From the NCBI GenBank assembly GCA_001465935.1, contig LNKV01000027.1, positions 248,001 through 312,000 on the forward strand: a stretch of 64,000 nt of DNA. Direction: 5' to 3'. Both the position numbers and the translations under genes were made by a program. Below, piece after piece: positions 22,592 through 32,874 of this stretch. Under the pieces are notes generated by a model. It ran no database searches and was not told the DNA's origin. It saw only the letters and a program-made list of their open reading frames with translations. Positions within the stretch are counted from its first letter, which is position 1. Every line of letters starts with the position of its first letter. This DNA is from Clarireedia homoeocarpa (lineage: Eukaryota; Ascomycota; Leotiomycetes; Helotiales; Rutstroemiaceae).

Positions 22592-23683
22592 ATGGCAGCA
22601 GCAGTGATGCAGCCGCTTCAGGCCATGTCTCTTGACAGAGAGATCATGGCTCCCTCTCCTATCTCCAACAACCAATCCAGACATGGACGAAGCAAACACG
22701 GAGGGAGTTTCTCTAACAATCGCAAAACACGTCAGCGTGGGTATAGCCTTGTCGATGAGCGCGAGGCAAACATTACGCGTGCTCTCACCAAGCTGTTAAA
22801 ACGCACCACTGAAGAATCAGAATCAGAGGAACAGGAAGATGGAGCAGAGAAGCTCGTCCCGGTGACCGACGGTTGGTTCAGTTGCGAGAAAGTGGTAAGT
22901 ATCTGTGGTCTTAATTTATCTCATCCAACACCCATCGAATCATCTCTCTAATCTGTGCCCACCTCGCAGCTCACCAAGCTCGCTTCTCTCGAACTCACCC
23001 TACCAGAGCTCAAAAATGCCATAGCATCCCCAACCTCTAAATCTCGCTTCACACTGAAAAACACATCTGAAGACGCAGAAACTGACGCAACATCCGACTA
23101 CCTCATCCGCCTCAATACTCCCAGCAATCCCTCCACCGCAACCTCCAACAGCGCCTCCACCAGTGAGCTCGAGCTACTCACCCCTTCATCTAACAATCTC
23201 CCCGACCTCGTTGTCTACGAAACCTCCTACGCAAACTACCCACTGATCCTCGCCAGCGGCGGCATCAAGCGCGCAGGCGGACAAGCCAACCTCTCATTCG
23301 CCTCAATCGCCGTTCTAGCCGACGGCACTGAGTCGCGCATCTCGACATCGAAAGACGATGCCGATGTAGCAATCTACATCGACTTGAGATCCGCCATGGA
23401 AGCCAACCCAGAGCTGAAATGGTACAAGAACGAGAATGGGGTGGTAGTTAGCGAGGGCGACGTAGAGGGAGTGGTCGCGAAGACGCTATGGAAGAGGGCG
23501 GTGGCACGACGGGCGGATATAGGGGTCCTGTTTGAGGATGGGGAGGTGAGGAAGGAGGTCCCGGTTGGGTTGAGAGGAAAGGGGGTGAAGGGAAAGAGAG
23601 GTGCCGGGAGGGGGAATAAGGGGTGGAATAGTAAGGAGATGAAGGCGCGAAGTGAAGATGAGCAGGAGTCTAACGAAGAATAA
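22592..23683 (+). CDS. Divergent RNA 2'-phosphotransferase (Tpt1/KptA)-like protein
   Basis: Two exons, 22592-22894 and 22970-23683, encode 338 residues. The order of conserved segments follows Tpt1/KptA, which removes the 2'-phosphate left on spliced tRNA using NAD: REANITRALTKLLKR (helix carrying the usual RHG), TDGWFSCEKVLTKLA (the DGYVxVDDLL region), KSRFTL, DYLIRLNT (usual IRANQGHS), LVVYETSY (usual VVHGTY), ASGGIKRAGG (usual SGLKRMGR) and DVAIYIDLRSAME followed by KNENGVVVSEGD. The catalytic Arg-His of the first motif is absent (LLKRTT), and IRANQGHS and the HGT histidine are altered, so activity is doubtful. The N-terminus is long and basic, and the C-terminus is a Lys/Gly/Arg-rich tail suited to RNA binding. 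The fold assignment is fairly sure; function as an enzyme is not. Confidence 0.7.
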
Positions 23684-24664
23684 ATTGTGAATGGGCTGGT
23701 TATGCCCTGAGATGTGCTTGAATTCTTGGAAATTGGGAATATATCATAGAATGTGTGAACACAACTTTTCATTCAGGTAGTGGGAATAGATTCAAGGATT
23801 GAATAGATTATTATTCCTAATATAGAATATTATGTTATAATATCCCTTTTTGGCGTAATATTTATATCTCCGCCCTCTGTGCCATGTCCAATGGATGTAC
23901 TTGCAAACCTTAACAATCCCGAAAGCAAATGGTGCAGCTCTTCTTCACAGCACTCATAACGTCAGCTGCTCTCCCAGCTTTAAACATTATAAAAAGCGGA
24001 CCGATAGTTATCTGGATACATCATTTTTAGCACCCTGCTGGCCAAGCGCATAAAGTCCTTGGTGCCTCGTTTTACAATACATTTGTTTCAAGTCTGAAGC
24101 ATAAACATATATGTTTCCTCGCTAGCCTGCGGCCTTGATCCGCTGGGTGGGTAGACATCTATAGGTAGGTTGGGTAATCTGAATAAACCATCCATTACTC
24201 ATGTACCAGCCGGAATGTTCTACCCCTCCATGGCCTGTGGGTTTCTATTCAAGCTGTCCCTGCAGGCTCTAGCAAGTCTCCTAAGGAATGTGCAGTCCCT
24301 GTCTGGGTAGGTTGCTGGAATTTTCAACCCCCTTGGTGGGTAATGAATACCCACGCCGCAGCTCACCTACTTCATCAGGTATTTCTCGAAGTAGTACACA
24401 CCGAAGTGTGAAGGGTCAGCTCCATTCGATTCAGCAAAGGCAGGTCACTAGAAGCAAGCATGAAACATTGAGACTACAAGTGATTCTAGTAAGAACAAAG
24501 TTGCGACATTTTTCCAACAATGACACTAGCTAGAATTGACAAGACAGTAAGGCCACTTGCCAAATACTATGGATAGAACTTAGAAGAAGCTTTGAAAGAT
24601 AATTTGCAGATTCCTAGGTGTGTATCTGGATCCAAGTAAATAAGAAACAAGGCCCTTTTCAGAA
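23684..24664. other. AT-rich intergenic region
   Basis: Contains no convincing frame. AT-rich near 23800-23870. It lies between the Tpt1-like 3' end and the 3' end of the repeat-peptide gene. Confidence 0.4.
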
Positions 24665-25369
24665 TCACATCTCCTTGTCCATAATTCTCAGTCCTGCATA
24701 TCTAACTCGCCTGGCATCTGCCGGGGGTGGCAGCCCTTCATACCTAACTCGCCTGGCATCTGCCGGGGGTGGCAGCCCTTCATACCTAACTCGCCTGGCA
24801 TCTGCCGGGGGTGGCAGCCCTTCATATCTAACTCGCCTAGCATCTGCTGGCGGTGGCAATCCTTCATACCTGACCCGTTGGGCATTTGAGGGGGATGAGA
24901 GCCTTCCATATCTAACCCCTTTAGCAGCGTTTTGGATACGCAATCCTTCATATCTGACTCTCCCGCCCTCAGATGAAACCCTCGATCCTTCATGTTCAAC
25001 TCTCTCAGCCTCATTTGAAAATTCGCAGAAGTCCATGTTGAGCAGAGCTCCATTGATCATCAAATGGCCACCATCCCAGCTTCTATAACAACTGTGAAGA
25101 ATTTTGGAAAATGCAACGGTGCAGGCCGCTTTGTCGCTGAACCTTCCGATTTTGCCTATTTTGGCGGTGTTTTTGTTTGAATCATGGAAATCTATCCAGT
25201 CTCCACCGAGCTCGTCCCAATGGTTCTCACAGTAGTCATCTGCAAACTTGGCTAATTGGTCTCTGTTGACGCAATTTACCTTATGACCACCTTCGACATG
25301 ATTGTAGCATTGACCTGCTAGAATGGTTGAGCAGAGAGCTAGGACACAGGAGACTTTCGAAAGTTGCAT
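24665..25369 (-). CDS. Secreted precursor with seven 14-residue repeats separated by dibasic sites
   Basis: Single exon, 234 residues, not assigned to a named family. A signal peptide (MQLSKVSCVLALCSTILAG) is followed by a ~100-residue domain with six cysteines (QCYNH, VNCVN, DYCEN, AACTV, HSCYR, DFCEF). A C-terminal array then follows: seven units of the form RVRYEGLPPPADAR, the four central ones identical or nearly so and joined as ADARRVRY. Arg-Arg or Gln-Arg/Lys-Gly pairs at each unit boundary are candidate Kex2 sites, and each unit holds one tyrosine. This is the architecture of Kex2-processed repeat proteins, which include fungal pheromones and precursors of cyclic RiPPs (ustiloxin/phomopsin class). 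The mature peptide would be VRYEGLPPPADA-like; it is not a known pheromone sequence. No UstYa-type tailoring gene is visible nearby. Existence of the gene is well supported; processing is inference. Confidence 0.78.
   Translation of the reverse strand: MQLSKVSCVLALCSTILAGQCYNHVEGGHKVNCVNRDQLAKFADDYCENHWDELGGDWIDFHDSNKNTAKIGKIGRFSDKAACTVAFSKILHSCYRSWDGGHLMINGALLNMDFCEFSNEAERVEHEGSRVSSEGGRVRYEGLRIQNAAKGVRYGRLSSPSNAQRVRYEGLPPPADARRVRYEGLPPPADARRVRYEGLPPPADARRVRYEGLPPPADARRVRYAGLRIMDKEM
24684..24977. repeat. 42-base tandem array, seven units, in coding sequence
   Basis: Unit starts recur exactly every 42 bases (CTAAC/CTGAC anchor at 24702, 24744, 24786, 24828, 24870, 24912, 24954). The 24702-24828 copies are near-identical at the DNA level while the outer ones have diverged, which points to recent expansion or homogenisation of the core. 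It encodes the C-terminal peptide array of the gene at 24665-25369. Confidence 0.9.
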
Positions 25370-26778
25370 GGTGACTAGTTGAGATATGGTGTTGAAGCTG
25401 GAGTGTAGAAGTCAATAAATGATTCGTGTATCTGCTCTACAAGGAGAGAATACTTTACCTGCCAGCGAAAGTTTATGAATGATCGAGTTGAGTCTATCAA
25501 ACTGTGCTATTCATGTAGTGAGGTTTGGTGCGCTCGCAGGTGGGAGCGTTATGGAATGATTTGTATTGAGATAATGTGTCATTAAAGGAGCAGATTTTCA
25601 TCTACAATTAACACACCGAGGAGGTGTCTCAGGAATATGTACCAAGACTGCCCATGACAATTTGTTTCACGGCATGATGTGACAGGATGTACCTTCGCTG
25701 ATAATCACCAATCGAGAGACTTCCCTAATTGGGTTTTGCGGTTTTCTTGCCGCGAAGCCACCCCGCATCTACGCCAATTTGAACAATTGACCCCGTGCGT
25801 TGTGTCTTACAACTGGACACCGCATCCTCTTATTTTCCAGCCATATACTATCGACGATCACGAGTTTTTGTGTAAGCTGAAATACAATACTCTTATCTGA
25901 GTACATATTTGCGTCTAAAGCTGCAAAGCACTTACTAGTTTTCGAAACCGAATGTGACTTAAGAAAAGACTTCCTATGGCGTATGGCAATGCGTCTGTGT
26001 GTCTGAATCGTATATTTGGCGTCGCTTTTTCTCATGCTCAATTTGACAGCTCAATTTGGAGGAGCTGAGAAGTCTCATCAATATCCTCAAAACAACACGG
26101 CATATGTGTCAAGCAAGTGAGACAGTGGGAAAGAATTACGGATAGACTAGACCATGCCCAGATCCAGTAGGCTCGTATAATCATGGGTTAGTGATTCGGA
26201 ATAACCTTAGTCCAGTGGCTTGAGAATCTTGTCAAGATGCTCTCATACACTACGAGTGAAAGTGGCAATACGAATGTAATCAGCGATGCGGGTTTCTGAG
26301 ACAATTGACAAGATGCTGCAGCTACCGCAGTTCTGAGGGGTTGTTGTGCAGTTAGCTGAAGGCTCTAACCAGTTTACGTACGAAGTTGTGTGTCTATATT
26401 AGATGATCGTCGACGTACCAGCGGAAAATATCATCCCGTCTTTCTGTCGGCTACCAATAGTCTCAAGTGTAATGATGCCACTGCAAAAGAGCTTTCTGCA
26501 TTCGAACAATGTCTCATTCAATCGTGACAACAAAGCAAAATTGGCTCAAGATCCTCATGAAATCAACAGAGAACAGCATCTTGCATATTGTTTCTTGGTC
26601 AAAGTTGTTCTTGATAAGGTGCAATCCTATGTATAAGTAGTCTTCTCCTAGCCATCTATAATTGAAAATCAGCAATCAACATTCGTATCTCGATCATCCA
26701 CACTTGAACAACTTCTTAATCTCATAAATATCACTTTTTAAGCACCAACAACACCCCGACTCTATCAACTACATCATC
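25370..26778. other. Gene-poor intergenic region
   Basis: Between two divergent secreted-protein genes. Frames at 25679-25900, 25769-26041 and 26403-26636 lack motifs. The last ~120 bases hold an AT-rich leader rich in CAA/ATC before the ATG at 26779. Confidence 0.4.
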
Positions 26779-27042
26779 ATGAAGTTTACATATATCGCAC
26801 TCCTCCTCTCTGCCACTACCACATATGCTTGCGGCAACAATGCATACAGATGCAAGAACCCCGACAAATCTGTGAATGAGCACTGGGCTGTCACGCACAA
26901 GATTTGTAACAACCTCAAGGAGGACGATTGCTATTGTTCCCACTGGGCCGAGTATTACTGCGACCCGTTTGGCGATAACATTCAAAAGTTCAAGGAACAG
27001 TGTGAGGACGAGGGAGAGAACTGGTACTGGACTGAGTGCTAA
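26779..27042 (+). CDS. Small secreted cysteine-rich protein, effector-like
   Basis: A single exon of 87 residues. A signal peptide (MKFTYIALLLSATTTYA, cleavage predicted after Ala17) is followed by a ~70-residue mature chain with eight cysteines (CGNN, YRCKN, KICNN, DDCYC, YYCDP, EQCED, TEC at the end), enough for four disulfides, and many acidic and aromatic residues. No named family is recognised. Size, secretion and cysteine content are those of fungal secreted effectors or antimicrobial proteins, and it sits in gene-poor DNA next to another secreted protein, but no activity can be assigned. The ATG is the first in a leader with no upstream frame, and the stop follows the last cysteine. 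Confidence 0.72.
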   Translation: MKFTYIALLLSATTTYACGNNAYRCKNPDKSVNEHWAVTHKICNNLKEDDCYCSHWAEYYCDPFGDNIQKFKEQCEDEGENWYWTEC

Positions 27043-29296
27043 ATTTAGTATGCTCCTCCGCATGTATCTCACTACCTGTACTGACATTGAATTAGCTCTC
27101 ATTGCGGACTTCCCGGCGTGGAATCTTAATTGCTCCGAGGGGCACTTTACTTCTCCGAAGTATGATGATCAGAAAGATTCCAGAGTGGCAGAAGCGATAG
27201 ACATAGGAAATGGGAAATCTGTTAGTTCTGGATTGTCAATTTAGTGGAAGTATTCTCCTGATTTCTGAAGGAATGTCCACCTAGCAAGTTTTTTGTCAAC
27301 AAAAGCCTTATTGAACACATGGATATGTGAAATAGTTATAACAGAAACTCTAGATTGCCTTACTCTGGAGCTTCGTGCTGAAGATCATTCGTAGTTTAAA
27401 CATTGTAGGCACCACACAATATCATACCATTATTCACAGCGCCAAGCCTCTGCTTGGTACCTCATTCGATACTATCTCGTACTATTTAACCGGCATATTG
27501 ATACTTCTACGTGACAAAAAGCTATGTGAGTGACGTGCATTGGATTCCGATCGTTCCCAGCCTTGCCTGCAGCCTTTCCCTTCCTCATTTCCCATAACCC
27601 ACCTCTTATGTACGATTGTTCGGCGCCCATCTTGGCTCATCGCCATAATTTCTAGCATACGCTTCGTATTGAGGATATTTTCATAGATACACTACGGTTC
27701 AATTTGAACATTGAAACCTTGATATGCTTGCTTTGAGAAATGTTAGTTGGCCGCGGTGTTTATCGCAGCTTTGAGATCTTACCTAGATAGTGCATATATT
27801 TGCAGGTGAGCCTAACGCATGTACTGCAACATCGCTGTTCAATGAAAGAAAGGCCGCTTCACAGGGCAATTATCTCTGTCAGATATGAATGTATCGTAAG
27901 GTAACAAGACTGGTGAGGAGATTCGCGAGCTCGCTAGCTTTAGGGGGAAACAAGCGACAGCGGCCTTTGTGTTCTGACGCTGATAGATCATCAAATAACC
28001 ATACCGCCTGCCGAAAGATCGGTATTTTGGGTTTCTCCAACTTCAGGTCTCATAGATTGCTTATAAGAATTGATTCAATATTCGCTCGATACAATTCAAC
28101 TTCAAAGTGGGTACTTCTACCTCGCTATCGCTTGTAGCTTTGGTTTAATTTCCTAATCAATAGTTCCTTCAAGGCTTCAAGAACACAACTCTCCAATGCC
28201 CAACCTTTCCATAATTCTATTACCATACTCCTAGCACCGCACGATAATATTATCTCCGAGCCTGAAGATATTCAGAGATCCATTGTTCGATTGATTCTTA
28301 GACATCTCTTTTCTGCTTTGCGGCTTTTCTTCTTTGCGTCTCGATGTGCGGCTCATGTTACGATATTGCTTTCGCCACAGTTATTGGCCGCTATTCGATT
28401 CAAGAACCACTCGGATTCAAAAACATTAAGATTGCTGATATTAACCGTGAAATGATTCATCACTAGGCAAAGAAGGGGTTGATCGGTCGATACCCGAATT
28501 CAGGTTGAAGTTCTATGGAGATAATCGTTTCGCTGAAGACCATCAAAAAGCATAGTAGAATAGTAGAATAATTTACACGCCATCATCCTATTTTCAAGGG
28601 GAAGGATAATACTCTAGGCTAGGCACAGCCCACCTGAGCTGAAGTCTTTTCGAATATCGGAACAACGAATGAGTCGGAGGGACGCTAAAGCCATCCTCAA
28701 GCTTAACGACGCTAAGTGTCCATACAATTTGGAAGATCTCCTCGACTTTGTTGAAGTGGACAAAGCTCCCACTTTGAAGAATGTGGATATCGCTTCCCAT
28801 ACGACTGTTACACGGCTATAGGCCCGGTTCATGATCATATCCATCGGTACATGTCCAGGAAGCTGCCAATGCCGAAACCCTTGACAATCACCCCCCTTCC
28901 CCGTATATGAACATGCACTTCCCTAAACGGCGACGTTAGATTCGGGATCCTTTTTAGCTTCTTGCTTCTTCAGTTCATGGAGCAGTATGAAGTACTATAA
29001 CATCTTCCCACTCTCGAGTCTCGCCTCCCATCGATCGTTTACTCCACGGTAAAGAATTATCGTCAACTGGGTTATGAAGATGTTACGTACAAGATGCGGA
29101 CTGTGCTCATCCGTTCCATTTCATCTCTTCCTCGGTCCCGCCTTGTCCGATCGTTCCATAAACCGTCTTGTTATATCTATATATATATACATCTATCACG
29201 CACCCCACCGTCCATTTATCCATCCTATATACCCCCGTTTTCTAACCCTCCCAATAAATGGAGTTCCAGTCCCTAAGTCGCGCTGATCAAACCAAC
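27043..29296. other. 2.2 kb gene-poor region
   Basis: No gene recognised. Frames such as 27889-28137 and 28594-28844 have no motif. An open stretch at about 28622-28820 (plus) reads as a 50-70-residue peptide with an ATG at 28668 but no family; it might be a remnant exon. AT/TA-rich words cluster near 29170-29190. Confidence 0.35.
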
Positions 29297-31129
29297 TCAA
29301 ATCTTATACCTAAAGCCCTTCCTCCCGGCCTCCGTCGTCCCCTCATTTACCACCCCATCCACCTCCTCGCCCCGATCAAGCTTCTTATTCAAACGCACAA
29401 GCATAATTCGGAGTATGAGGGCCGCGCATATTGCCATGAATGTCATGGCGCAGTTGACGCTCATTGCTACGATGTATCTGGGACCTGTGAGATGGGCTGT
29501 TAGTGGGGCTAGGAGTAAGGGATGAGATGAGATGGAGGCGGACTGACCTGCGCTTTTGGGGTACATGTAAGATGCGTAGATTGAGCTCTAGAGAGATGAT
29601 GGTTAGTGGTGTATACTTTATTTTATATATGATAATATAATATGTATGTAAGTTACGTACCGAGTTTGAAGCCGCATTGATGAAAGCCAGAGCCGTAGCT
29701 CTCTTTGCAGGTGGCCGGGGTAGGGTGTTGGAAATCCAAGCCAACGCAACCACGAATCCAGTATACACTCCAGGAACCATGAGCATCATGGCAACGTATC
29801 TTGGCGCAATTGCTGTGGTAGCAGCGGCCAGAATGAACGCGGCTGTGGCAACAGTTAGAGGGATGGCGATATGAAGGAATCGTTCTCCGGTTCGGTCTGC
29901 GTGCCAGGCATTCGCGAAGGCGGTTATAACAGCTAAGACATATGGTGGAGCGGTAAGAAGGAGGGATTGGATGTTGTTGTATTTCAAAGTAGCCACGACG
30001 GTTGGGAAAAAATTGGTTACGCTCCCAGCCGCGACAATTCCGAAAAGAAGGACCGTCAGAACATATGTTTTGATGTCGGCGAATGCAAGCTTCAAGCCAT
30101 GCATGAATGACTGTTGGTGACTGTCGACCCAGTCATCAAGACCAATATCTTCTTCCAGGCGCCAGATTGCTAATTCGCGTTCCTGGTCTGTTAACCAAGT
30201 AGTCGTTCGAGGGAAGTTTGGTAATACGAAGATTGCAGCAAATGCTATAACCACTGTGATGGACCCTTCTATGATGAATAGCCATCTCCAAGCCAAAAGT
30301 CCTTTAGCTCCATTGAGATTGGCGGTTATGCCTGCCGCAATAAGTCCAGAGAATGCCCCGCTGATCAGGGATCCGGAGTAGAGCACTGCTGTCCGGAGGC
30401 CCAGCTCCTTTCTGGTGTACCAACACGACAGGTAATATAGACATCCAGGCTGTTTATAGTCAGTGTTTTTCGCTTCGTTGCAATACTAGTAAAATGGGCT
30501 TACAAAGTAGGCAGCCTCGACAAAACCAAGGAAGAATCTACAGGCGATGAGACCACCATAACTCTGGGTTGCAGCTGTGAGACCAGATATAACTCCCCAT
30601 ATTAACATCGCAGCGGGTAGATACAGTGCGGGTTTACCAATCTTATTCAAGAACAAATTGGAAGGGATTTGCATCAGCAAATACCCAACGAACAGAATAC
30701 TAACGGATGTCTGAAAATGGTTATTAATCTCGATATACCATGTAATATCGCGAAGTTCAAAAACACACCTGATATTCGTCTCCCTTTAGATTCAAATCCT
30801 TTTCCATTCCTGCTAATCGTGCAGCTGCAATGTTATTCTATGGAGTATTAATAATCAGTGTGATAAACCAGGGCCTTGAGATTACGAACCCTGTCAAGAT
30901 AATTCATGATGTACATCAAGATTACCATTGGTAATAACCTCAGGTCGATTTTCCTCTTCAGCTTGCCTTCGATATTGATGCGCTCCTCTGGAGACAGATC
31001 TCGAATCCATTCTGGCGCTTCTAATGCTCGAGCTCTAGCCTGAACCTTCACACTTGGACCAATAGGACTGTCCCTATCGCGATCATCGACGTGCTTCGCA
31101 TCTATCTTGTCATCTGGAAGTGAGGACAT
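29297..31129 (-). CDS. MFS transporter, Dal5/allantoate-permease-like anion:cation symporter
   Basis: Six exons, 31129-30890, 30837-30769, 30710-30504, 30449-29661, 29587-29548 and 29484-29297, give 510 residues and about twelve membrane segments. Key residues: IMNYLDR joined to NNIAAARLAG (the TM1 NYLDRxN signature of the anion:cation symporter family), GYLLMQIPSNLFLNKIGKP, ACRFFLGFVEAAYFPGCLYYLSCWY, the central WLTDQERELAIWRLEED loop and a C-terminal PRYIVAMSVNC helix. Dal5-like carriers import small organic acids such as allantoate, nicotinate, pantothenate or dipeptides at the plasma membrane, and the substrate cannot be inferred. The ATG at 31129 was preferred because upstream residues are not conserved. 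Exon 5 is 40 bases. Length and exon phases fit the family well. Confidence 0.9.
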
Positions 31130-31826
31130 CTTCTCCTTAAATCTATAGAAGCTTCGTGTCGTTGCAACTCTGTCGAAGTTGGAGAGTGAACTTGTCTGAG
31201 TGGTAAAAATTTGTGTCAAGCGTCGCGCTCGGCAAGCGAGAAATGAGTTAACATGCAACACTACGCAGTGCGCTTTATATTCTTTGAATCGCTCGACGGG
31301 GCGATTTTTATATAGGAGACACGTCGCGGAACATGGACGATGAATAGAAGTAAATATGGATTTCTACATGTAACCCTAAAGATATTGCATACTCTACCAA
31401 GACCTACCCTCGAATAACCCCTCGTGATTCGGCATTTGGCGGGGATTTATCGAGCTGGGGCAGGCGGGGGCGAGTGCGGGGGAGGTTGTCACCGTAAAAA
31501 AAAGATCCACAATTCGCGGAATTTAACCACTTGAATGCTACTCCCAACGCATCACTGCTTGCGGACCTTCCTAAATGTGTCTAGCTGCATCGATTCGAAT
31601 GCGCCGATACGTCAGAGACCTCCTATGTTGAACAAAAAAAGGACGAGAAAGTGGCCGATGATTAGAGCGAGGTACTGCCGGACCATGTAATTTATGGCTC
31701 TACGGGCCGTGTCAGAGCAACGAAGAGGTTGAATTCTTCACCCATCTTGTCTTGGCAACTGTTGATGGATCCAGACAGCATCAGCTGATTCGAAGTGACC
31801 CCAGTTGGTCGATGGCTCAGTGGATG
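31130..31826. other. Intergenic between two minus-strand genes
   Basis: Holds the transporter promoter and the thioesterase 3' region. No coding frame is seen. Confidence 0.4.
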
Positions 31827-32359
31827 TTAAAGCTTAGATTGTGGCATGTAAATCCTCTCCAATCCGTCCTTGAGGTTCTTGTTCATTCCATTTGCCGCTG
31901 GCCGACCCGTCGCTCTGTCCACAAATACATGCACGAGTTCCCCGACTGACTTGATCTCCTCAACTCCGCGTTCGAAAAGACCAATCTCGTACGTGACACT
32001 GCTCTTTCCGAGCTTGTTGACCCGCAAAGCTAGATCAGCTACGGCTGGGAATGCAATTGATCCAAAGAAATCGCCGTGCGAGTGGACAACCAACCCATAC
32101 TGAGGAGCAGTCGGGGGATGGAGCCCACAACGTTCGATTAGATAAGTATTGACTACCGAGTCATAAAGGAAGTTGTAGATGCTGTTGTTCATATGATCGT
32201 ACATATCATTGTCGGACCTAGAAATATCAGTACATGCCATTTGCACTCCAATCGCATGGACAATAGGGTGGTGATACGCCATGCTTACCATCTCGTTCTG
32301 TATTCAAGCATATACCCATAATCCGACCTTTTTCTCTTCTTCAACTCTGTACGAGACAT
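31827..32359 (-). CDS. Hotdog-fold acyl-CoA thioesterase-like protein
   Basis: Two exons, 32359-32289 and 32217-31827, encode 153 residues. Splicing joins LEYRTRW to SDNDMYDHMNNS, restoring the Trp-x-Asp-x-Asp and HMNN block of the 4-hydroxybenzoyl-CoA thioesterase group. The unspliced frame starting at 32291 loses the tryptophan. Later come GLVVHSHGDFFGSIAFP and KLGKSSVTYEIGLF, the central helix and strands of the hotdog. These small enzymes hydrolyse acyl-CoA or aryl-CoA esters, substrate unknown. There is no N-terminal targeting sequence in this model, so it is likely cytosolic. The final ~20 residues are extra. The 5' exon is inferred from motif restoration and its GTAAGC donor. Confidence 0.83.
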
Positions 32360-32874
32360 CGTATATATATTCAAGTCGTGATACAGAGAAACGACTACAG
32401 TGATGGATAATATTGCAAGCAAATGAAGCAGGATACACTGAACAACAAGAAATCTTTTGGACGGGAATTGTTTGATAGAGGAATTATGTCGAGGTGTCTC
32501 TATTTAAGCCTATGATTCCACAGCTCGCAACATGGCAGTCTTTAGAGACATTATCCCCTGAGTCCCATAACAGCTCAGGGCTTTTGCTTTTAGTTGCAGC
32601 GCTTTTGCTTTTAGCTGCAGGCTGACGAGAGTTGCAAGTTCCAAAAAAGAGTCGGCAGGCGTGGGCAGGCAAGCTATGTGGTCTGTGCGCCAATGCCTGA
32701 ATCCACTACTCTTATGTAAGTTATTCAAACAATTTTCTTGCAGCATAAATAATAAATAACTATTTTTCAGAGTCTATCGGCATACATCTGAAGTTGAACA
32801 CTGCAAACTCGCTGGCTCATTCATCGCGCTTCATAGCACTTTTAGCCCGTAGGGCTAGAATAGTGAACTCCACG
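32360..32874. other. Divergent promoter region
   Basis: About 515 bases between the divergent thioesterase and pseudouridine synthase genes. It includes the imperfect doublet CTTTTGCTTTTAGTTGCAG / CTTTTGCTTTTAGCTGCAG at about 32581-32619. No coding frame is convincing. Confidence 0.4.

Noticed and set aside
28622..28820. Open stretch with ATG at 28668 encoding about 50 residues
   Set aside because: Protein-like composition but no similarity recognised and no neighbouring exons; at best a remnant.
32794..32874. N-terminal extension of the pseudouridine synthase that would look like a mitochondrial presequence
   Set aside because: The frame starts at TTG, not ATG; no upstream ATG was found in frame.
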